From: Caldilineaceae bacterium
GTDB lineage: Bacteria > Chloroflexota > Anaerolineae > Caldilineales > Caldilineaceae
Reading direction: 5' to 3'
Assembly: GCA_024643705.1 (NCBI GenBank)
Contig: JAHEML010000335.1
Coordinates: 1-5,248, forward strand
DNA: 5,248 bases
Positions within the stretch are counted from its first letter, which is position 1, and every line of letters begins with the position of its first letter. The notes under the pieces were generated by a model. The model searched no databases. It had not been told where the DNA came from and saw only the letters and a program-made list of their open reading frames with translations. The translations under genes and the position numbers were made by a program. Shown in pieces: positions 1 to 4,737 of the stretch.

Positions 1-45
1 TCCGACTGGCTGGAAAGTTTGCTCGACATGGCGCGCGGGCTATAA
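1..45 (+). CDS. C-terminal fragment of an upstream gene (partial, unidentified)
   Basis: Frame 1 reads SDWLESLLDMARGL followed by TAA at 43-45. The fragment enters the window already open, so only the last 14 residues are seen. Ten of 14 codons end in G or C, like the genes downstream, and the peptide could form a short amphipathic helix with acidic residues spaced between leucines. Frame 3 is also open to a TAA at 111-113, but it uses many codons ending in A or T, rare ones such as ATA and AGG among them, so I prefer frame 1. The fragment is too short to name a family. That it is coding at all is an inference from codon quality. Confidence 0.4.
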   Translation, partial: SDWLESLLDMARGL

Positions 46-46
46 T
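19..46 (+). promoter_or_regulatory. candidate sigma70-type promoter
   Basis: A perfect TATAAT lies at 41-46, with TTGCTC at 19-24 as a possible -35 box and a 16-bp spacer. Transcription would start near 52-54 and give a leader of about 200 nt before the methyltransferase gene, containing the large palindrome at 110-223. The -10 box overlaps the stop codon of the putative upstream gene (CTA TAA TG), so the match could be a chance product of that junction. The -35 box matches only partly. Confidence 0.3.
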
Positions 47-109
47 GAACGGACCAGCACGCAATCCTAGGCGCATCACCGTGCCAGGAGATGTAGCAAA
101 GAAAAAAGT

Positions 110-223
110 GTAACTACCAACCCTTTTGCCACGAATTCAACGAATTTTCACGAATGATTGAGCCAAATTCGTGAGTATTCGTGCAATTCGTGGCGAAAAT
201 CCGATCAGTGGCTTGGTAGTTAC
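110..223. repeat. 114-bp nested palindromic repeat with phased CGAAT/ATTCG units
   Basis: The outer arms GTAACTACCAA (110-120) and TTGGTAGTTAC (213-223) are a perfect 11-bp inverted repeat. Inside, 124-155 and 167-199 form a second inverted repeat of about 32 bp, with 28 of 32 positions complementary allowing one extra base, around an 11-nt loop (156-166). Each inner arm holds three CGAAT (or ATTCG) cores spaced 9-10 bp apart, at 132, 141 and 151 and at 167, 177 and 186. No coding potential is evident. No poly-T follows on the + strand, so it is not a standard terminator in that direction. On the minus strand the stem is followed by a T-rich run (complement of 101-107), so it could terminate leftward transcripts. 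It is best described as a short palindromic interspersed (REP- or MITE-like) element. Confidence 0.85.
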
Positions 224-237
224 GAGAAAATCAGATC

Positions 238-245
238 AAAGGGGG
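238..245 (+). promoter_or_regulatory. ribosome binding site supporting the TTG start at 256
   Basis: AAAGGGGG lies 10 nt upstream of TTG at 256. The frame is closed by TAG at 217-219 and offers no ATG or GTG between that stop and 256, so this purine-rich stretch decides for the TTG start. Confidence 0.6.
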
Positions 246-255
246 CCAGTTTCAA

Positions 256-1467
256 TTGACAGATAATTTTCTGTTTTCGGCCCAAGCCCAAGAAACGCTC
301 GCCGGATTGGCCGACATGGATTTGGCAGGCCACAATCATCTGGCTATTTTGACCCAACTGCGTGGCACCTACATGCCGAAAGAAGCCGGTGCCTTGCTCT
401 CGTTGGCTGTGGCCCGGCACAAAGCGGTGGAGAAATTCCCCCAGGCTGATCGTCTTTTTTTTACGCCAGAGGCATTGGAGCAGGCCACAGCCTATCCCAT
501 TGCCCAGCACCGGGCGCTACACCTCCATCACCATGCCCCCCCCGGCCCCGTGCTGGACTTGGGCTGCGGCATTGGGGGAGACACCCTGGCTTTGGCCCAG
601 CACCGCCCGGTAATCGCCTACGAGACCGACCCCGAGCGGCTGGATTTTGCCCAAGCCAATGCCGGGGTATTGGGTGTGTCGGGGCAGATCGAATTTCGCT
701 TGGCCGATTGGACCAGCGACCTGGCCGCTGATCGACTGCCAATGGCCGCCGCAGCCTTCGCCGACCCCGCCCGACGTGCCCAGGGGCGACGGCTTTTTGG
801 CTTGGAGCAGATGATTCCACCGCTCTCGGTGCTGTTGCGTTTGCAAGAACAGATACCCGCTTTGGGGGTCAAAGTGGCGCCGGGCGTGGCCGACAACGAA
901 ATCCCGCCCGGTTGTGGCGTCGAATTTATCAGCCACGAACGCACCTGCAAAGAGGCAGTTCTCTGGTTTGGCCCACTGGCAAATGGGGGGGGGCGTCGAG
1001 CTTCAGTCTACGCCACGTTGCACGGTGATTCTAGCTGGCACCAGATTGAAGCGTCGCTGTTGCCGCCGCCGCTGGGTGAGCTGGCCGCGGGTCAATTCCT
1101 CCACGAACCAGACCCAGCAGTGATTCGTGCAGGCGCATTTGCCGAACTTTGCGAAGGATTGAACGCACATCTCTTTGACCCCCAGATTGCCTATTTGGTG
1201 GGGACAGAGCGGGCAAAAGGGGACGACGCCGAGCCATTTGTCCAAAGCTTTCAGCTTGAAGAAATTCACCCCTTTAGCCTCAAGACCCTAAACCGGCGCA
1301 TTCGGGCATTGGGCATTGGGCAGGTGGAATTGAAACGACGTGGCCCACCCATCGAACCGGAAAGCCTGCGCCCCCGACTGAAACTGGTGGCAGGGGGGCG
1401 GGCCGGGGTGATCATTTTGACCCGTCGAGGTGATCAGCGTCTCTTACTGATCGCTCGGCGGGTTTGA
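256..1467 (+). CDS. class I SAM-dependent methyltransferase with C-terminal THUMP-like domain
   Basis: A 403-residue predicted cytoplasmic methyltransferase, probably acting on RNA. An N-terminal helical region (about 1-90) precedes a Rossmann-fold domain. Motif I is VLDLGCGIGGD (99-109), which binds S-adenosylmethionine. Acidic motif II is YETD (122-125), where D125 probably contacts the ribose. The motif IV position is ADPARR (169-174), a DPxR form in place of the (D/N)PPY of base N-methyltransferases. The C-terminus (about 335-400, with SLKTLNRRIRALGIG and a following KRRG) resembles the THUMP-like domain that caps this family. The substrate is not shown by the sequence. The start is TTG; no other start codon exists in the open frame. 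The next gene begins 17 nt after the stop, suggesting cotranscription. The gene carries unusual homopolymers: T8 (455-462), C8 (536-543) and G9 (985-993). The reading frame is intact. Confidence 0.85.
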   Translation: MTDNFLFSAQAQETLAGLADMDLAGHNHLAILTQLRGTYMPKEAGALLSLAVARHKAVEKFPQADRLFFTPEALEQATAYPIAQHRALHLHHHAPPGPVLDLGCGIGGDTLALAQHRPVIAYETDPERLDFAQANAGVLGVSGQIEFRLADWTSDLAADRLPMAAAAFADPARRAQGRRLFGLEQMIPPLSVLLRLQEQIPALGVKVAPGVADNEIPPGCGVEFISHERTCKEAVLWFGPLANGGGRRASVYATLHGDSSWHQIEASLLPPPLGELAAGQFLHEPDPAVIRAGAFAELCEGLNAHLFDPQIAYLVGTERAKGDDAEPFVQSFQLEEIHPFSLKTLNRRIRALGIGQVELKRRGPPIEPESLRPRLKLVAGGRAGVIILTRRGDQRLLLIARRV

Positions 1468-1468
1468 G

Positions 1469-1474
1469 AGGGAG
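1469..1474 (+). promoter_or_regulatory. ribosome binding site deciding the ATG start at 1485
   Basis: AGGGAG lies 10 nt before ATG at 1485. An in-frame TTG at 1464 overlaps the preceding stop codon, but it would put this purine-rich stretch inside the coding sequence, so the ATG is the better start. Confidence 0.65.
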
Positions 1475-1484
1475 CAGCAATATC

Positions 1485-2024
1485 ATGCAAAAGAGCGCAT
1501 TCGTAGAGACGGAGACAGAACTCACCGAAACCGATCTGGTTCCCCTGGCCCGTTCCGTAGGGGAAGCACTGGCAAGGGCCGGGTTGGTGGCGGCCACGGC
1601 AGAAAGCTGCACCGGCGGCTTGGTTGGCCATCTGATCACCGAGGTCCCCGGCTCATCGGCTTGGTTTGTGGGCTGTGCGGGTGTCTATAGCAACGACGCC
1701 AAAGAACGGCTGCTGGGGGTGAGCCACGAGAGCTTGTTGGCCCACGGCGCGGTGAGTGCCCAAGTAGCTCAGGAGATGGCCCAAGGCGCGCTTTCGCTTT
1801 ATGCCGCCGACGTCGCCGTTGCCATCACCGGGATTGCGGGGCCAGGCGGTGGAACGCCAGCCAAACCGACCGGGCTGGTTCACCTGCACCTGAGCGCCAC
1901 CGATGGCAGCGAACGGGCTGAGCGGGTCGTGTGGGGGGCGGATCGTCGGGGAAACAAGCTGTTGAGCGCCCAGTTGGCTTTACAGATGTTACTGGAATTT
2001 GCTCTTACACGTTCGGCGGCATAA
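1485..2024 (+). CDS. pncC: nicotinamide-nucleotide amidase (CinA C-terminal domain family)
   Basis: A 179-residue stand-alone CinA-C protein. Characterised members hydrolyse nicotinamide mononucleotide to nicotinate mononucleotide and ammonia, recycling the NMN released by NAD-dependent DNA ligase and other NAD breakdown in the cytoplasm. Family motifs are clear and in order: AESCTGG (39-45), with S41 the expected catalytic serine; YSNDAKERLLGV (68-79); GAVSAQVAQEMA (88-99); and AITGIAGPGGGTPAKPTG (113-130). The length fits the single-domain form: the N-terminal molybdopterin-binding-like domain of full CinA is missing, so a DNA-uptake role is not implied. I chose ATG 1485 over the in-frame TTG 1464 because of the AGGGAG site; the longer form would add seven residues. 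It lies 17 nt after the methyltransferase gene, probably in the same transcript. The family assignment is secure; the amidase activity is inferred from the family. Confidence 0.93.
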   Translation: MQKSAFVETETELTETDLVPLARSVGEALARAGLVAATAESCTGGLVGHLITEVPGSSAWFVGCAGVYSNDAKERLLGVSHESLLAHGAVSAQVAQEMAQGALSLYAADVAVAITGIAGPGGGTPAKPTGLVHLHLSATDGSERAERVVWGADRRGNKLLSAQLALQMLLEFALTRSAA

Positions 2025-2033
2025 GCGCGGACA

Positions 2034-2065
2034 GACCACAGAAACACAGAAAATCTGTATTGGTC
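2034..2065. repeat. small two-part stem-loop in ACCACAGAAACACAGA-type repeat
   Basis: GACCA (2034-2038) pairs with TGGTC (2061-2065), and ACAGA (2046-2050) with TCTGT (2054-2058), with an uneven internal loop. The left side contains a CCACAGAAACACAGA direct-repeat tract, and a related AACCACGGAGA tract occurs at 2187-2197, just before the next gene. It starts 9 nt after the pncC stop codon and has no T-run after it, so it is a weak terminator candidate. I read it as part of a short interspersed repeat. Confidence 0.5.
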
Positions 2066-2081
2066 AAAGGATGGCAGAAAA

Positions 2082-2150
2082 TTTCACTGCGAAGAGGCAA
2101 AGGTACAAAGATCCAGAGAGGATCAGTTTGCCATGCGTCTTCGCGCGAAA
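2082..2150. repeat. nested palindromic repeat between pncC and the 88-residue gene
   Basis: Four stacked stems share one axis: TTTC (2082-2085) with GAAA (2147-2150), GCGAAGA (2089-2095) with TCTTCGC (2138-2144), GGCAAA (2096-2101) with TTTGCC (2127-2132), and GATCC (2110-2114) with GGATC (2120-2124) around an AGAGA loop. Unpaired bulges of 2-8 nt separate them, giving 22 pairs. A 10-bp perfect palindrome, TTCGCGCGAA, sits at 2140-2149. The left arm is a run of related GCGAAGA, GGCAAAG and TACAAAG units. No coding evidence is seen. The 180-bp gap (2025-2204) otherwise shows only the stem-loop at 2034-2065 and the GGAG ribosome site at 2193-2196. Confidence 0.7.
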
Positions 2151-2204
2151 ACACATCTACTTCCACCTGGATCCTGACCGATATGTAACCACGGAGAATC
2201 ATGT

Positions 2205-2471
2205 ATGTTGAATCAAGTTGTTGTCGAAGAAGAGATTAGCGTATTGGTGCGGGTGATGCCCTCCGGCTCCATACAGCCCACATCCTTTGTCTGGCGTGAC
2301 CAGACACGCTATGTCTCGGAGTTGGGGCGTCAGTGGGAAGAACGAGTGGACGGCAAAAGCCTGCGCTGCTTTCTGGTCAAAGCCGTGGACAACAGCCAAT
2401 ACGAAATCCGCTGGGACCCGGCAGGTGATCGCTGGCTGCTCCACCGGGCCTGGCTGAGCTTTCTGGTCTGA
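2205..2471 (+). CDS. conserved-looking small protein of unknown function
   Basis: An 88-residue soluble protein with no signal peptide or membrane segment. I do not recognise it with confidence. Its layout (beta-rich start ISVLVRVMPSG at 11-21, SFVW at 27-30, an RYVSELGRQWEER stretch at 35-47, CFLVKA at 55-60, YEIRWD at 66-71, then W77 and an ending RAWL) resembles small single-domain proteins of the DUF6504 kind, with alternating strands and conserved tryptophans. That comparison is from memory and weak. Five tryptophans in 88 residues is high. The ATG at 2205 has GGAG at 2193-2196 with an 8-nt spacer, and codon use matches the neighbours, so the gene is probably real. The next gene starts 39 nt after its stop, suggesting cotranscription with the corrinoid-activator-type gene. 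No function should be assigned from context alone. Confidence 0.75.
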   Translation: MLNQVVVEEEISVLVRVMPSGSIQPTSFVWRDQTRYVSELGRQWEERVDGKSLRCFLVKAVDNSQYEIRWDPAGDRWLLHRAWLSFLV

Positions 2472-2510
2472 TCTCCGGCGGATATACTTTCACACGGACA
2501 CACTTTCACC

Positions 2511-4733
2511 ATGCAACAAGGCAACAGATCGCAAACCGAAACAGTCCGAGTTGTCTTTCAGCCAGCAGGCCGACAGGGCGATATCCCCGCGGGTACCGTT
2601 CTGCTGGAGGCCGCCCGCCGCCTGGGTGTCGAGATCGAATCCATTTGTGGCGGCCACCAAACATGCAGCAAGTGCAAAATAGTGGTGGAAGAGGGCGACT
2701 TTGCCAAGTTTGCTCTGCACTCCCAGGCCGACCATTTAACGCCAGCGGGCGAGCGGGAGATTGCATACGCCCAAAAGCAGAACTTTGCCGAACGTGAGCG
2801 CCTGAGTTGTGCCTGCCAGGTGATGGGTGATCTGGTAATTCGCGTGCCAGAAGAGAGCCAGACCCGCAAGCAGGTGGTACGCAAGGCCGCGGGTGTCGAG
2901 CGGATCATCGCGGTGGACCCGCCCATGCGGCTCTACTACGTAGAGCTGGCTCCGCCCGATCTCAAAGACCACCGGGGCGACTGGGAGCGGCTGGCCGACG
3001 AGCTACGCACTGTCCACCGGCTGGAAAATGTGTGCATCGATCCGGCCATTTTGCCCAGCCTACAACCGGCCCTGGCCGCGGGTAAACGCGCCGTCACTGT
3101 CACCCTGTTGGATGCTGGCGGCACAGATGAACCTAAAAACGGCGAAGTTGTGCGGGTGCAGCCCGGCTTCCATGACGACATCTACGGCATGGCCTTCGAT
3201 GTGGGCACAACGACAGTAGCGGGCCATCTTTGCCACCTGCGCACCGGCGAGATTGTGGCGACAGCCAGCCGCATGAACCCCCAAGTGCCCTACGGCGAAG
3301 ACCTGATGAGCCGGGTGAGCTATGCCATGGTCAACCTGGACGGAACCGAGCGGATGCACGCCGCGATTATCGCCGGGCTGAATGAGCTGATTGGCGAGGC
3401 CTGTGGGGATGCGGGAATCAGCCCGGAGGATGTGGTGGAATTGGTAATTGTGGGCAACACAACCATGCACCACCTGCTTTTGGGCGTCAATCCCCAAGAA
3501 CTGGGCGGCGCGCCCTTCAGCCTGGTCACCCACGATGCCCTGGATGTAAAAGCGCGGGATTTGGGCATCGCCATCGCCAGGGGTGGCAATCTCCACATCC
3601 CCCCCTGCGAGGCCGGCCACGTGGGCGCGGACAATGTGGGCGTGCTGGTGGCCGAAGCACCCTATGCCCAGGACGAACAGATGCTTGTCATCGACATCGG
3701 CACAAATGGCGAGATTTTGCTGGGCAACCGGGAAAAAATGTTCAGCGCCAGCAGCCCCACCGGGCCAGCCTTTGAAGGCGCACAGATTCTCCACGGGATG
3801 CGAGCCGCGGCGGGGGCAATGGAGCGCATCCGCATCGACCCGGCCACCCTGGATGTGCGCTACCGGGTTATTGGGAAAGAAGAGTGGATTGAGAGTGATG
3901 GTGAGATTGGGGATGGGAGATTAGAGACTGGCGCGTCGGAATCTCCAATCTCTAATCCCCAATCTCCGCAAAGCCGCAAAGCCCGGCGGGACGCGATTCT
4001 GAACCCACCGCTCCGGGCATCCGGCATCTGCGGCTCTGGGATCATCGAAGCGATTGCCGAACTGCTGACCGCCGGTGCGTTGGCTCCCAACGGCCGTTTT
4101 GTCGAAATAGAACATCCACGCCTGCGCACAGGGCTGGGCGAAGGGGGCGGCAAAGCTGAATTTGTGCTGGCCTGGCCCCACGAGACCAGCACGGGCCGGG
4201 CTATCACCGTCCATTCCGACGACGTGCGCGCTATTCAATTGGGCAAAGCTGCGCTCTATGCTGGCACAAAATTGTTGATGAACCGGTTGGGGCTGGAAAC
4301 GGTGGATCGGATTGTCCTGGCCGGAGGTTTTGGCAGTTACATCGATCCCAAACACGCCATGATCATCGGGCTGATCCCCGACTGTGACCTGGCGAAAGTG
4401 ACGGCGGTGGGCAACGCCGCCGGCGACGGCGCACGCATGATTCTGCTGGACAAGGCCAAACGCAGCGAAGCCCAGTGGGCCGCCCGTTGGGTGCGCTATG
4501 TGGAAACCGCGGTGGAGCCGGGATTTCAGGACGAATTTGTGGGGGCCATCAACCTGCCCCACGCAGTTGACAGCTTTCCCCATTTACAGGAGAGTGTAGA
4601 GAATAGTCGGGCGCAGTGGAGCACAGACAGGATCGAAGCGATTGCTGCTATGGAAACCAGCGGTGGCGGACAGCGCACCAGCCGAGAAGATCGAGCCGCC
4701 CGGCGCCGAGACCGGGAGAAGAGACGAGGATAG
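2511..4733 (+). CDS. [2Fe-2S] ferredoxin-ASKHA ATPase protein, corrinoid activation protein (RACo/DUF4445) type
   Basis: A 740-residue cytoplasmic redox ATPase. Characterised relatives (RACo) use ATP to drive electrons from a [2Fe-2S] cluster onto an inactive Co(II) corrinoid protein, restoring Co(I) for methyl transfer. The N-terminal ferredoxin domain (about 10-115) has ligands C46, C52 and C55 (ICGGHQTCSKC) and probably C100. A linker/middle region (115-220) follows. The ASKHA part shows FDVGTTTVAG (229-238), IVGNTTMH (313-320), IDIGTNGE (394-401), SSPTGPAFEGA (414-424), SGICGSGIIE (504-513) and LAGGFGSYID (603-612), all expected nucleotide-binding elements. Two oddities stand out. A low-complexity insert at about 461-497 is encoded by a palindromic repeat. 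An Arg-rich tail (about 723-739) follows the usual FPHL end at 689-692, and the whole is longer than I expect for the family. The ribosome site before ATG 2511 is weak. No corrinoid protein is nearby, so the physiological target is unknown. The peptidase gene begins 4 nt after the stop. Confidence 0.9.
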   Translation: MQQGNRSQTETVRVVFQPAGRQGDIPAGTVLLEAARRLGVEIESICGGHQTCSKCKIVVEEGDFAKFALHSQADHLTPAGEREIAYAQKQNFAERERLSCACQVMGDLVIRVPEESQTRKQVVRKAAGVERIIAVDPPMRLYYVELAPPDLKDHRGDWERLADELRTVHRLENVCIDPAILPSLQPALAAGKRAVTVTLLDAGGTDEPKNGEVVRVQPGFHDDIYGMAFDVGTTTVAGHLCHLRTGEIVATASRMNPQVPYGEDLMSRVSYAMVNLDGTERMHAAIIAGLNELIGEACGDAGISPEDVVELVIVGNTTMHHLLLGVNPQELGGAPFSLVTHDALDVKARDLGIAIARGGNLHIPPCEAGHVGADNVGVLVAEAPYAQDEQMLVIDIGTNGEILLGNREKMFSASSPTGPAFEGAQILHGMRAAAGAMERIRIDPATLDVRYRVIGKEEWIESDGEIGDGRLETGASESPISNPQSPQSRKARRDAILNPPLRASGICGSGIIEAIAELLTAGALAPNGRFVEIEHPRLRTGLGEGGGKAEFVLAWPHETSTGRAITVHSDDVRAIQLGKAALYAGTKLLMNRLGLETVDRIVLAGGFGSYIDPKHAMIIGLIPDCDLAKVTAVGNAAGDGARMILLDKAKRSEAQWAARWVRYVETAVEPGFQDEFVGAINLPHAVDSFPHLQESVENSRAQWSTDRIEAIAAMETSGGGQRTSREDRAARRRDREKRRG
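3903..3966. repeat. palindromic repeat inside the corrinoid-activator-type gene
   Basis: Arms 3903-3929 and 3940-3966 are complementary at 23 of 27 positions (plus one G-U in RNA) around a 10-nt loop, with a perfect outer 12 bp: GAGATTGGGGAT against ATCCCCAATCTC. The arms are built of repeated GAGATT/AATCTC units. The element is read in frame as residues 465-486, rich in Gly, Ser, Pro, Asn and Gln, between conserved ATPase motifs. It uses A/T-rich codons (ATT, AGA, TTA, TCT) unlike the surrounding gene, which supports a later insertion. Confidence 0.8.
3967..3982. repeat. tandem CGCAAAGC x2 next to the intragenic palindrome
   Basis: Two perfect adjacent copies of the 8-mer CGCAAAGC (3967-3974 and 3975-3982) directly abut the 3' end of the palindrome. 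The unit resembles the GGCAAAG and TACAAAG units in the intergenic repeat at 2096-2110. It is translated as part of the low-complexity insert (PQSRKA). Confidence 0.6.
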
Positions 4734-4737
4734 AGAG

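Noticed and set aside
45..113. 22-codon ORF starting at the ATG in TAATG and ending at TAA 111-113
   Set aside because: It has many A/T-ending and rare codons, no ribosome site, and its stop codon lies within the palindromic repeat. It is more likely non-coding sequence at the repeat border.
110..223. CRISPR-like array or tandem repeat cluster
   Set aside because: The repeated units are 5-7 bp at 9-10 bp spacing and arranged as an inverted repeat, with no unique spacers and no cas gene.
1464..1484. TTG start for pncC overlapping the methyltransferase stop
   Set aside because: The purine-rich AGGGAG at 1469-1474 is well placed for ATG 1485 and would be internal to the longer form; the family does not need the seven extra residues.
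1485..2024. Competence/DNA-uptake role for the CinA-type gene
   Set aside because: Only the C-terminal amidase domain is present; no N-terminal CinA domain and no recA or competence gene is nearby.
2025..2204. Riboswitch or small RNA gene, and a promoter for the 88-residue gene
   Set aside because: I recognise no conserved riboswitch core. The stems consist of repeat units, and the best -10-like hexamer (TATGTA, 2182-2187) has no acceptable -35 box.
2005..2211. Small open frames crossing the pncC/88-residue gap on both strands
   Set aside because: They are translations of the repeat-rich gap with no ribosome site or family signal, and they overlap one another in several frames.
3060..3794. 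244-codon open frame on the minus strand inside the activator gene
   Set aside because: It is a shadow of the well-supported + strand gene with all its family motifs, it has no recognisable motifs of its own, and GC-rich third positions commonly open such antisense frames.
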